Assembly (NCBI GenBank): GCA_043770215.1
Contig: JAYVIQ010000082.1
Coordinates: 1 to 23,778 of the forward strand
DNA: 23,778 bases
Direction of reading: 5' to 3'
DNA from: JAYVIQ01 sp043770215
GTDB taxonomy: Bacteria; Bacteroidota; Bacteroidia; Cytophagales; JAAEPT01
The translations under genes and the position numbers were made by a program. The notes under the pieces are model-generated. The model made no database searches. It saw only the letters and a list, made by a program, of their open reading frames with translations, and was not told the origin of the DNA. Positions 7,389-15,762 of the stretch are shown piece after piece. Within the stretch, counting starts at the first letter, position 1. Every line of letters begins with the position of its first letter.

Positions 7389-8600
7389 TCAAAGCAATAC
7401 TCCTGTTCTTAGAAAAATACCTCTTCCAGCTGTTTTGTTCTTAGCTAGTATATGTTCTAGTTCCATAAAATCACAGTTGATAAGTAGTTTTTTATGATGG
7501 AAAGATACATTAAGTCCAATGTCAGATTTGCCAAACCCACCTAAATTGAGCACAGGCGCAATGCTGAAATAAGAAGAAATAAAGAAATTGGACCTAAGAA
7601 TAACTTGTGGTATATAGCCAGGAATCCATCTGTAATTTATAGCCCCTTCTAGCAAAATGTTTTTATTTAGCTGCTCATGAAAACCAAAAGTAATGCGTGT
7701 TGGAAGCCATTGCAATTTATTGACTGTCTTTTTTTCTATCCCAAAAATCTCATGCGTTTTCTGACTATCTGATCCAATAACTTGGTTTTCTAATTCAAAA
7801 ATATTTTTTATTTCAAAACCTTTGAACACAAAATTAGAATCAATATCATAAAAACCTAGGTTTTTATGTTGTACAAAACCTAAGTCCTCTAGATGCATGT
7901 ACACATTTCCTTTTTTGAATTTAGTCATAAAATAAAGGTCTATTCCAGCACCTAACCCTTTGTTTTTAGGGTCTGAGACATATTGTTTTGACTTTAAATC
8001 TAAGGTTAATTCTTCGCCTGTGGATGATGTTTTGAAATCTCCTTTAGAAATTTTGCCATTGTAATAAAACAAACTTTGGTAAATGTTTGCTGTGGCTCCT
8101 ATAAAGTATTTATCTTTAATCATTTTTTCAGCTCCTAAACTAAGCTTATTGTAGGCTTGTGCAAATAAAGCTGTGTTTTTAAAACTAAGACTTTTTCCCT
8201 TATACGGTTCATTGCCATAAAAAAGAATAGAATAAAAGTCTTTGCTAAATGTATTGTTAGAAATTATGTGTGTGCCTACACTAGAGGTAAGATTAAAATT
8301 TTTATACGCTTTTTTATAGTGCAAAGTACCACCTAAACCCAAACCAATGGTATTTTTGTTAGCTAGTTTTTTTAGGTTGGCATCTTTTAGTGATTCACCT
8401 ATAAATTTGCTTAAGACAATAGAATTAGTCAACTGATTGTTTATAGAAGAGGAATTTACAAAGTAGTTTCCTAAAAACTCTACATAATTGGTGCTGTTTG
8501 TAAATTGTTTGTTGTCTTGAAAATAATTTTCTTTAAAGTTGTATTGCCCATAAGACAAAAAAGAAAACGAAACTATGGAGGCTAATATTAGGTATTTCAT
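7389..8600 (-). CDS. Outer-membrane beta-barrel protein candidate (DUF5723-like)
   Basis: A Sec signal peptide is visible (MKYLILASIVSFSFLSYGQ, probable cleavage after SYG). The remaining roughly 385 residues consist largely of alternating hydrophobic/polar strands rich in Y, F, G and N, such as GLGLGGTLHYKK, TSSVGTHII, KYFIGATANIYQ and GAGIDLYFMTKF, as expected of a transmembrane beta-barrel. The length and pattern resemble a Bacteroidota family I know as DUF5723, though that assignment is from memory. The last residues (LRTGVLL) do not end in the usual aromatic residue, a mild argument against a classical BAM substrate. It starts two bases after the upstream lipoprotein stop and precedes the radical SAM gene by ten bases, so the three are translated from one message. 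Function unknown; a complex with the lipoprotein is an inference from gene order. Confidence 0.7.
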   Translation of the reverse strand: MKYLILASIVSFSFLSYGQYNFKENYFQDNKQFTNSTNYVEFLGNYFVNSSSINNQLTNSIVLSKFIGESLKDANLKKLANKNTIGLGLGGTLHYKKAYKNFNLTSSVGTHIISNNTFSKDFYSILFYGNEPYKGKSLSFKNTALFAQAYNKLSLGAEKMIKDKYFIGATANIYQSLFYYNGKISKGDFKTSSTGEELTLDLKSKQYVSDPKNKGLGAGIDLYFMTKFKKGNVYMHLEDLGFVQHKNLGFYDIDSNFVFKGFEIKNIFELENQVIGSDSQKTHEIFGIEKKTVNKLQWLPTRITFGFHEQLNKNILLEGAINYRWIPGYIPQVILRSNFFISSYFSIAPVLNLGGFGKSDIGLNVSFHHKKLLINCDFMELEHILAKNKTAGRGIFLRTGVLL

Positions 8601-8602
8601 GT

Positions 8603-10729
8603 TTACTTTTTATTTACTTGATAGCCAAAATCTGCTAATAGCTGCACATCAAAAGTATAGTAATCATAAAATTTTACTACTTCTTTGTTTTTGGTATCGA
8701 AGGTTGGTTTTACCACCATTTTGGTAGCCGCTTTTAATTGATCTAATTTATCTTTACTAATATCAAAACGAAGCACTGTTTTGGTCTTGTCTGTTACTTT
8801 TCCAGTACCAAAATCTAATTGAGCGGCTTTTATTATTTGATTGTCAGATAATTTTTCTAATAGTACATTTTGATTATCTATAAAGTAAACCTCTAGGTTG
8901 GCATCTATTGGCAAACCATTATCTATAACTACACTTAAAACGCCATTGGAGAGTCCGTTAGGGACTTCTAATGTAGAGAAATCTACCGCAGAGGTATCTT
9001 GTACGCTCAACCCCTCTACGCTTGCTACAAAGGGGATATTTACGGCTATAAATGCTTTTATAGATGCTTCTTTGTGAATAAAGTCTTTAAATTGTTTGTC
9101 ATTTCCTTCTGGATTTAAAGTTAATTCCATGTCTATTTCTATAAAATCTGGCAAAATAGATAGTAAATTGGCTGCATTTCCTAAGTTGAGTATGCTAGTA
9201 GTGGCACTAAATGTACTTCCATTTTCTTTGGCAGGCAAAATATTAAAATCAGATAAATCTCCAATATAAGTAGCTGTTTTACCTGTTTTGGAATTTCTGC
9301 TTTTTAAGGTTTTTATTTTTAAACGTGCGTTTACGCCTATTTCATTTACAATTTCTAACTGTAAATTTACTTTGTCAAAATTTATTGTGCCGTTTGTATT
9401 TTTAAAAATATCTATGGGTATGGTTTCTACAACTTTTTCATTTAATTCCCCTAAATATCCTCTTGCATAAGAAGGCAGGAGTTTACCCATTCCAATTTCT
9501 ACATTTATTTCATCCTCTAAAGAAATAGACAAAATTCCGTTTGTAGCATCTATGTCTCCAATGATTGTGCTATTAAATGAATTAAACTCCAATGGTGGGG
9601 AGGCTGTTGGTACCTCAAAATTAAAATTAAAGTCATTAAAATAATAGTTTACTTCTTTTGCATTCAGTTCGGTATTGAATTTATTGTCTATTACTGTTTT
9701 AAAACTAAAATCCTCCCCCTCTTTTGTTTTAATATTTGGTGAGCTATAATCTACATTTATATCTACTGGTATTGTACTCCAGCCTTTTACATACGCATAA
9801 CCTTCTTCTATTTTGGCAAATTTAAGCTGTACGTTGTTTTCTGCAGTAAATGTATTGTTGTCATTGTTTCTAATAATTTCTTGTGCTGGAAATTGAGCTT
9901 TTGCTTTTGTTACTTTTATGTCGTAAAGTTTAGCACTAAATTCTAAATAATCTGTATAGTTTAAAACTGCAGATGTTTTGCCAGATGGCAACGCCAAAGA
10001 AAAACCACCAAAGCTTACAGTAAGTTTACCTCTAATGGGTTTGTCTAATATCTGATTTGCCAAATCTATGGTTGGTTCTGGTATTGTCTGTTTGGAAGGT
10101 ACTTTTAATATTGTACCATCTACCAATACCTCTCCTGTTTCCGTATTTTTTATTTGATACTTAAGGTTTATAATATCAAAATTAGTTTGATTGGTGATGC
10201 TTAAATCAAACAAAGCTTGTTTTATATATGCCTCTTGCAAAAATGTAGATAAATCTATGTTAGAACCTAAAGCACTTGCTCCGGCCCCAGCCAAGGCTAA
10301 ATTTAGAAAAGAAAGCGTAAACGGATTTATAGATGAGCCGTCAGATGGCTTAGGAAAACCACTTGGGATTTGATTTATTAAGCTACCTAAAACCGTTTTG
10401 TTTTGTATATTTTGATCCTCTAATTTTAGACTTTCTAAATTAACTACTCGTTTTATAGGTGTAATACTAAGTTCTACCAAGGAATTTAAAGGATTATCTA
10501 AAGTGTATACGGTATCTGTATAAACAAAATTCAACAACTGGTTCTGATCTGTAGACACACCACTACTGTTTTTTATAAGCTCTCTGACCTTCATAGAAGA
10601 AAAAGCTATGGGTGTAATTACTTTAGTGTTCCAGCTAGGTTCTAGCAATTTTTTTTGGCAAGAAATAGACATTCCTAGTGCCAATACTAAAATAAAAAAA
10701 GATTTTACGACTAATGCATTTTTGTACAT
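8603..10729 (-). CDS. Large predicted lipoprotein, unknown function
   Basis: I place the start at 10729 (MYKNALVVKSFF), because it gives a compact lipoprotein signal: basic residues, a hydrophobic core and Cys24 after SIS. An upstream ATG at 10762 adds eleven residues that would spoil the signal. The mature part, about 685 residues, is mostly strand-like with repeated pattern segments, for example at residues 120-330 and 340-600, suggesting stacked immunoglobulin- or beta-sandwich-like domains; no catalytic motif is evident. The sequence after Cys24 (QKKLLEP) lacks the acidic export signal that sends Bacteroidota lipoproteins to the cell surface, so a periplasm-facing location is likely. First gene of an operon with the barrel protein and the radical SAM/SPASM protein. 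I do not recognise the family. Confidence 0.75.
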   Translation of the reverse strand: MYKNALVVKSFFILVLALGMSISCQKKLLEPSWNTKVITPIAFSSMKVRELIKNSSGVSTDQNQLLNFVYTDTVYTLDNPLNSLVELSITPIKRVVNLESLKLEDQNIQNKTVLGSLINQIPSGFPKPSDGSSINPFTLSFLNLALAGAGASALGSNIDLSTFLQEAYIKQALFDLSITNQTNFDIINLKYQIKNTETGEVLVDGTILKVPSKQTIPEPTIDLANQILDKPIRGKLTVSFGGFSLALPSGKTSAVLNYTDYLEFSAKLYDIKVTKAKAQFPAQEIIRNNDNNTFTAENNVQLKFAKIEEGYAYVKGWSTIPVDINVDYSSPNIKTKEGEDFSFKTVIDNKFNTELNAKEVNYYFNDFNFNFEVPTASPPLEFNSFNSTIIGDIDATNGILSISLEDEINVEIGMGKLLPSYARGYLGELNEKVVETIPIDIFKNTNGTINFDKVNLQLEIVNEIGVNARLKIKTLKSRNSKTGKTATYIGDLSDFNILPAKENGSTFSATTSILNLGNAANLLSILPDFIEIDMELTLNPEGNDKQFKDFIHKEASIKAFIAVNIPFVASVEGLSVQDTSAVDFSTLEVPNGLSNGVLSVVIDNGLPIDANLEVYFIDNQNVLLEKLSDNQIIKAAQLDFGTGKVTDKTKTVLRFDISKDKLDQLKAATKMVVKPTFDTKNKEVVKFYDYYTFDVQLLADFGYQVNKK

Positions 10730-10838
10730 TTTATAAAAATAAACAATTTTTTTGTAAAACACATAATACCAATGATTTATCTAATTTAAAATTTTATGGA
10801 ACAATTCTATTCCAAAAAGTGAGATAAAAAAATACTGT

Positions 10839-10856
10839 AAATCTAAATGTAGATTT
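10839..10856. promoter_or_regulatory. Dyad upstream of the lipoprotein operon
   Basis: AAATCTA at 10839-10845 and TAGATTT at 10850-10856 form a perfect seven-base inverted repeat around AATG, about 110 bases upstream of the lipoprotein start. It overlaps weak near-matches (7 of 8) to the Bacteroidota TAnnTTTG box on the minus strand. It could be an operator or simply AT-rich coincidence. Between 10730 and 10963 I saw no other feature except a shorter TGGAA/TTCCA dyad at about 10797-10814. Confidence 0.3.
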
Positions 10857-10963
10857 GTTATAGAATTTGATATTCTTCTTTATCTATAAAAAACCTTCTA
10901 GACTTGTGAAATTTCAAAAAATAAATCACTCGCCTTTATTACCTTTTGATTTAAGACCTAAAC

Positions 10964-12160
10964 CTAATGCACAACTTTATAAATTCCTTTTTTGCCAGAT
11001 ACAAAAAAGGCAACAAAACAAACCAAGATAAAATATATAGAACCCTCAAAACCAAACAATTCAGCCCCCATAATTATACAGGCTAAAGGGGTTTTGGCTG
11101 CTGCAGAAAAAACAGCAATGAATCCCATAGCTGCTAAAAGACCTAATTCTAAAGGGATAAATGCTGAAAGCGCGCTGCCTAACGTAGCCCCAATAAAAAA
11201 CAATGGCGTAACCTCACCGCCTTTAAATCCTGAACCAAGTACCAAAAGAGTAAGTATCATTTTGATCAAAAAATCATAACTAGACACCTTAGTAGAAAAA
11301 CTTAATGCTATGTGGTCTAATCCCAAACCATGGTATTTTTCTGTGTTTTCTAGACCAAAAACTACAACTATACCTACAAAAACCAAACCTCCTAAACATG
11401 TTCTAAATGGAGGGTACTTAATTCTATCAAAATATTTTTGGGTAAATTCCATTCCTATACAAAAAACCCAAGCACACAATCCAAAAACAACTCCTGAAAT
11501 CAGTGTCCAAAAAATAGAGGTTATAGTTATAGAAGGTACAATCCCAAGGCTGTATTCACTATGTTTTAGACCAGCAATTTTGGTGAAATAAAATGCTAAA
11601 AAAGAACTAAAAGCTATAGGTAGAAAAGAGTAAATAGTAATTATTTTTTGTTTTGAAAACTCAAAAGCAAAAAATAAAGCTGCCAAAGGTGTACCAAATA
11701 CAGCAGAAAAACCAGCTGCAACGCCACATTTCAAAATGATACTTTTATGATTTTGCAAAGGTTTAAAGAACAGAGAAAGTTTGTCTGCAACAGACGCACC
11801 CATTTGTATAGCGGTACCTTCTCTACCAGCAGACCCACCAAAAAGATGGGTGGCAATAGTGCTAAAAAAAATAAAAGGTGCCATAAGCCAAGAAATAGTA
11901 CCTTTTGGAAAATTTATTTGCTGAATAATAAGGTTGTTTCCCCTAGAAATTTCTGTACCCCATCTATGATACGCATACGCCATACCAAAACCTGCAATAG
12001 GTAACAAATAAATTAGAAAAGGATACGTACGTCTTGTAGATTGTGCCCAATCTAAAGAAGTTAGAAATAATCCGCCCAAAAGAGCCATAGAAAATGACAA
12101 AACAGCACAAAAAAGCATCCAATAAGAACCTTCTAATGCTATTTTCTTCAGTGATTTCAA
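10964..12160 (-). CDS. CLC-family anion/proton antiporter, CLC-F (fluoride)-like
   Basis: This 398-residue polytopic inner-membrane protein has CLC hallmarks: GGSAGREGTAIQMG (108-121), with the external gating glutamate at E114, and GSGFKGGEVTPLFFIGATLG (309-328). Classical chloride CLCs have GREGP, a GSGIP selectivity loop and GGxFxP. Here GREGT, the FKGGEVTP form and ISRGNNL (71-77) in place of GSGIP point to the divergent branch that contains fluoride/proton antiporters, which expel fluoride from the cell. That substrate is inferred, not shown. The start is TTG at 12160, only two bases after the serS stop codon, so coupling to serS is likely; the first internal ATG at 12118 would delete part of the first helix. 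No fluoride riboswitch is visible, which fits its placement inside an operon. Confidence 0.85.
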   Translation of the reverse strand: MKSLKKIALEGSYWMLFCAVLSFSMALLGGLFLTSLDWAQSTRRTYPFLIYLLPIAGFGMAYAYHRWGTEISRGNNLIIQQINFPKGTISWLMAPFIFFSTIATHLFGGSAGREGTAIQMGASVADKLSLFFKPLQNHKSIILKCGVAAGFSAVFGTPLAALFFAFEFSKQKIITIYSFLPIAFSSFLAFYFTKIAGLKHSEYSLGIVPSITITSIFWTLISGVVFGLCAWVFCIGMEFTQKYFDRIKYPPFRTCLGGLVFVGIVVVFGLENTEKYHGLGLDHIALSFSTKVSSYDFLIKMILTLLVLGSGFKGGEVTPLFFIGATLGSALSAFIPLELGLLAAMGFIAVFSAAAKTPLACIIMGAELFGFEGSIYFILVCFVAFFVSGKKGIYKVVH

Positions 12161-12162
12161 GC

Positions 12163-13434
12163 TTAGTCTATGGTATCAAAACCACAGTAAGGAACCAAAA
12201 CGTCAGGTATTTTTATGCCCGTTTCTGTTTGATTATTTTCTAAGATAGAAGCCAATATTCTTGGCAAGGCTAATGCACTACCATTTAAGGTATGCAACAA
12301 CGTGTTTTTCTTTTCGCCTTTCATTCTTAGTTTCAATCTATTTGCTTGATAGGTTTCGAAATTACTTACCGAGCTAACTTCTAGCCATTGTTTTTGAGCA
12401 GCACTATATACTTCTAAATCAAAAGTAAGTGCAGATGTAAAACTAATATCTCCACCACAAAGCGTTAGTGTTCTGTACGGCAAATTCAATTTTGTTAACA
12501 ATCCTTTTACATGGTTTAGCATTTCCTCTAAGGCTTGGTAAGAGTTTTCTGGCTTTGTAATTTGAACTATTTCTACTTTATCAAATTGATGCAATCTGTT
12601 TAACCCTCTTACATGCGCCCCCCAAGAACCTGCTTCTCTTCTAAAACAAGGCGTATAACCAACATTTTTAATTGGCAATTCTTCTTCTTTTAAAATAACA
12701 TCTCTGTAAATGTTTGTTATAGGTACCTCAGCAGTAGGTATAAGATAAAGATTATCTACGGTCATGTGGTACATTTGACCGTCTTTGTCTGGCAACTGAC
12801 CGGTACCATAGCCAGATGCTTCATTGACCAAAAGTGGTGGGATAACTTCTTCATAACCAGCTTTTGAGGCTTCGTCTAAGAAAAAATTTATTAATGCTCT
12901 TTGCAATTTTGCACCTTTGCCTTTGTATACAGGAAATCCAGCTCCTGTTATTTTGTTTCCAAGTTCAAAATCTATGATGTTGTATTTTTGTATTAGTTCC
13001 CAATGCGGAGCTGCATGAATAGGAAGTTTTACTTCAAAAGAATTTTCATCTCTTAACACGTTATCTTTATCAGACTTACCTTCTGGAACCAAAGAATTAG
13101 GCACATTAGGTAACTTATATAATAAGGATAACAACTGGTCTTCAATATCTTTTAAAGCATCTTTCAACACTTTCTCTTCTTCTTTGAGCAAAGAAACATG
13201 TTGTTTGGCACTTTCAGCTTCACTAGATTTACCTTCTTTGAGCAATGTTCCTATGTTTTGAGCAGCTTTTTTTGCTTCTGCCAAACAACCATCCATGGCA
13301 GATTGCTTTGTTTTTCTTAAATCATCTAAAGAGATTACTTTTTCTATATCTTCGGCAGCAGTTTTATGGTTTTTTACCAATAATCCCGCTATGGCTTGAT
13401 CTTTATTTTCTCGTAGAAACGAAACTTCTAACAT
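12163..13434 (-). CDS. serS: Seryl-tRNA synthetase
   Basis: A class II synthetase that charges tRNA-Ser with serine using ATP. MLEVSFLRENKD (start 13434) is the typical N terminus; the longer form from 13455 adds seven residues. A helical arm of about 100 residues with coiled-coil character (to around position 110) contacts the tRNA long variable arm. The catalytic core has GTGQLPDKDGQMYHM, YLIPTAEVPITNIYRD (motif 2 region preceded by TAE, a serine-site signature), GYTPCFRREAGSWGAHVRGLNR split across motif 2, and the motif 3 segment LNGSALALPRILASILENNQ at the C terminus. About 423 residues is normal. It is transcribed divergently from rho and followed, two bases on, by the CLC antiporter. 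Confidence 0.97.
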   Translation of the reverse strand: MLEVSFLRENKDQAIAGLLVKNHKTAAEDIEKVISLDDLRKTKQSAMDGCLAEAKKAAQNIGTLLKEGKSSEAESAKQHVSLLKEEEKVLKDALKDIEDQLLSLLYKLPNVPNSLVPEGKSDKDNVLRDENSFEVKLPIHAAPHWELIQKYNIIDFELGNKITGAGFPVYKGKGAKLQRALINFFLDEASKAGYEEVIPPLLVNEASGYGTGQLPDKDGQMYHMTVDNLYLIPTAEVPITNIYRDVILKEEELPIKNVGYTPCFRREAGSWGAHVRGLNRLHQFDKVEIVQITKPENSYQALEEMLNHVKGLLTKLNLPYRTLTLCGGDISFTSALTFDLEVYSAAQKQWLEVSSVSNFETYQANRLKLRMKGEKKNTLLHTLNGSALALPRILASILENNQTETGIKIPDVLVPYCGFDTID

Positions 13435-13634
13435 ATTATATAGTTTTACAGACACAAAATAAGGCTTTTTTTAATGGATTATTGTAAAAAAAGTAAAGAA
13501 AAATAGGCACAGATTTGTTATTTAATTCTAAAGGGTTTAATATTGCAAGCTATTCAAGTGGAACCGTGGTTCTAATTTATTTTGGATGTATACTTCACAA
13601 TTATTTATTCTATCAAATACCCTATCATTATTAA

Positions 13635-15323
13635 ATGCATAATGTTCAAAATCTAGAACTAAAGCTGCTTTCTGAACTAAAAGAAATTGCTACAGCATTA
13701 GGATTAAAAAAAATTACTGGATTATCTAAATCCGACTTGATCCAGAAAATTATTGCCTTTGCTAACGTGACCAGTGTAGAAGCTCCTGATCCAGCACCTG
13801 AGCAAGTAAGCTTAGAAGAAGACAACTCCAAGAAAAAAAGAGTGAGGATTGCTCGTTCAGAAACTTCAACAGAAGGTGAAGCTCCTGTCACTTCTATAGC
13901 TCTTCAACCTATTGTAGAGGTAAAAAAGGAAGCGCCCGATGCCACTCCAACTTTAGAAGCATTGCCTAAACAACAAAACAATAGTATTCCAGGCTCACCT
14001 ATCTTTAGACCAAGAGAAAGAGTTGTGGAAAACAAGGCCGTTTTCTTAAAAAAAGAACCCGTACTAGAAACGCCAAAAGAAGAGAGTACAACACAAACAA
14101 AAGAAGAAGAACCAACTGCTGAAAATAAAAATCCATTACCTGCTTATAATGCGGGAGCGCATCAGCATCATAACCATGGACAAGAAAACCCAAATCCTCT
14201 AAAAGATTTTGACGGAATAGTAGAAAGTCAAGGGGTTTTAGAAATGATGCAAGACGGATACGGCTTTTTGAGATCTGCAGATTATAATTATTTGGCTAGC
14301 CCAGATGATGTCTATGTATCTCCATCTCAAGTAAAATTGTTTGGACTAAAAACTGGAGATACGGTAAAAGGTACCATTAGACCTCCAAAAGAAGGAGAGA
14401 AATTTTTTGCGCTTTTAAAGGTAGATTCTGTGAATGGAAGAACTACTACAGAAATTAGAGATCGTGTACCGTTTGAGTACCTAACACCTCTTTTTCCTGA
14501 AGAAAAACTGAACCTTAGCAGCAAACCAAGTCAATATTCTACAAGAATTTTAGATTTATTTGCTCCAATTGGTAAAGGGCAGCGTGGTATGATAGTTGCG
14601 CAACCCAAAACTGGTAAGACTGTTTTACTAAAAGACATTGCCAATGCCATAGCAGAAAACCACCCAGAATGCTATTTAATGATTTTGCTAATTGATGAAA
14701 GGCCTGAAGAGGTTACTGATATGGCAAGAAATGTAAATGCAGAAGTTATTTCTTCTACTTTCGATGAGCAAGCAGAGCGACATGTACGTGTAGCAACCAT
14801 TGTTTTAGAAAAAGCAAAAAGATTGGTAGAGTGTGGGCATGATGTAGTTATTTTATTAGACTCTATTACTCGTTTGGCTAGAGCTTATAACACCGTTATC
14901 CCTTCTTCTGGTAAAATTTTGTCTGGTGGTGTAGATGCTAACGCACTACATAAACCAAAACGTTTCTTTGGAGCAGCAAGAAATGTAGAGAATGGCGGTT
15001 CACTTACCATTATTGCTACAGCGCTTACTGATACTGGTTCTAAAATGGATGAGGTTATCTTTGAAGAATTTAAAGGTACCGGCAATATGGAACTTCAGTT
15101 GGATAGAAAACTAGCCAACAAACGTATTTATCCGGCTATAGACATAACCGCATCTGGTACAAGAAGAGAAGATTTATTGATGGATAAAGAAGAGTTGCAA
15201 AGGGTTTGGATATTAAGAAAATTCATGTCTGACATGACTTCTGTAGAATCTATGGAGCTATTGCTAGACAGAATGAAAGGCACTAAAACAAACGAAGAGT
15301 TCTTAAAAACAATGAATGGCTAA
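13635..15323 (+). CDS. rho: Transcription termination factor Rho
   Basis: Rho is a hexameric RNA-dependent ATPase and translocase that releases transcripts. The 562-residue protein has a helical N-terminal Rho domain (about 5-45, LSELKEIATALGL). A low-complexity insert follows at about 48-190, rich in E, P, K and T with a histidine cluster (HQHHNHG, 176-182). The cold-shock RNA-binding domain spans about 192-268 (MQDGYGFLRS, DDVYVSPSQVKLFGL). The ATPase core has Walker A AQPKTGKT (323-330), LIDERPEEVTDM (352-363), Walker B VVILLDS (404-410), the Q-loop/R-loop region SSGKILSGGVDANAL and a C terminus with RREDLLMDKEELQRVWILRKF. Long inserts of this kind are usual in Bacteroidota Rho. Start ATG 13635 places the Rho_N helix at the expected distance. 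Followed by an intrinsic terminator. Confidence 0.97.
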   Translation: MHNVQNLELKLLSELKEIATALGLKKITGLSKSDLIQKIIAFANVTSVEAPDPAPEQVSLEEDNSKKKRVRIARSETSTEGEAPVTSIALQPIVEVKKEAPDATPTLEALPKQQNNSIPGSPIFRPRERVVENKAVFLKKEPVLETPKEESTTQTKEEEPTAENKNPLPAYNAGAHQHHNHGQENPNPLKDFDGIVESQGVLEMMQDGYGFLRSADYNYLASPDDVYVSPSQVKLFGLKTGDTVKGTIRPPKEGEKFFALLKVDSVNGRTTTEIRDRVPFEYLTPLFPEEKLNLSSKPSQYSTRILDLFAPIGKGQRGMIVAQPKTGKTVLLKDIANAIAENHPECYLMILLIDERPEEVTDMARNVNAEVISSTFDEQAERHVRVATIVLEKAKRLVECGHDVVILLDSITRLARAYNTVIPSSGKILSGGVDANALHKPKRFFGAARNVENGGSLTIIATALTDTGSKMDEVIFEEFKGTGNMELQLDRKLANKRIYPAIDITASGTRREDLLMDKEELQRVWILRKFMSDMTSVESMELLLDRMKGTKTNEEFLKTMNG

Positions 15324-15382
15324 TGCTATTTTAGACTTGAAAATGTTTAGGTCTGTTCTCTAACATGCTTTAAAAAATTATA

Positions 15383-15416
15383 AAGCCCAATGCAACACAA
15401 GCATTGGGCTTTTTTT
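15383..15416 (+). terminator. Intrinsic terminator of rho
   Basis: AAGCCCAATGC and GCATTGGGCTT pair perfectly around an AACACAA loop and are followed by a run of T. It lies about 60 bases beyond the rho stop codon. This is the cleanest terminator in the window, and it lets the rho gene end independently of Rho itself. Confidence 0.92.
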
Positions 15417-15690
15417 ATGTATTTTTTACTCATCTATTGAGTAATAAATTTTGCTTGTACCACGTGCACTTTAACTATTACCCCAAAAATCTAACTAAGA
15501 AAAACTATGCTATAACTTTTGTATGCCTAAAACTTTGCTAGTATTCATACTGACTGCATCTCTGTTCTGTACCATGTAATACTTTATATGCTAAGCTAAT
15601 AAAAGTACTGAGCCTTTATCTCACAAAGAGTTTAAAATTATTTAACTGTTAGAGACCCTTTATAAATAACCCTGTAATAAAAAAAGGCAT

Positions 15691-15724
15691 AAAAAAGCCG
15701 GAAAACTATACGCTTACCGGCTTT
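15691..15724 (-). terminator. Intrinsic terminator of secDF
   Basis: Read on the minus strand, AAAGCCGG and CCGGCTTT pair over a fifteen-base loop (15701-15694 with 15717-15724) and end in TTTTTT, about 40 bases after the secDF stop. The stem is GC-rich for this genome. Confidence 0.88.
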
Positions 15725-15762
15725 AGTAGGATTCTTAGTAGACTGTTTTAGTCTTTAACATA

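Larger units (their letters stand above)
15324..15762. other. Gene-free interval between convergent rho and secDF
   Basis: Apart from two intrinsic terminators, one for each flanking gene, nothing coding is supported. A micro-ORF at 15523-15579 would encode an 18-residue hydrophobic peptide (MPKTLLVFILTASLFCTM) resembling a signal sequence, but it lies outside any recognisable transcript. Confidence 0.75.

Noticed and set aside
10992..12004. Open frames on the + strand opposite the CLC gene
   Set aside because: They are antisense to a clear membrane protein gene and have composition expected of its complement.
15523..15579. 18-residue hydrophobic micro-ORF
   Set aside because: Too short to judge, no close promoter box or homologue known to me, and the preceding rho terminator separates it from transcription.
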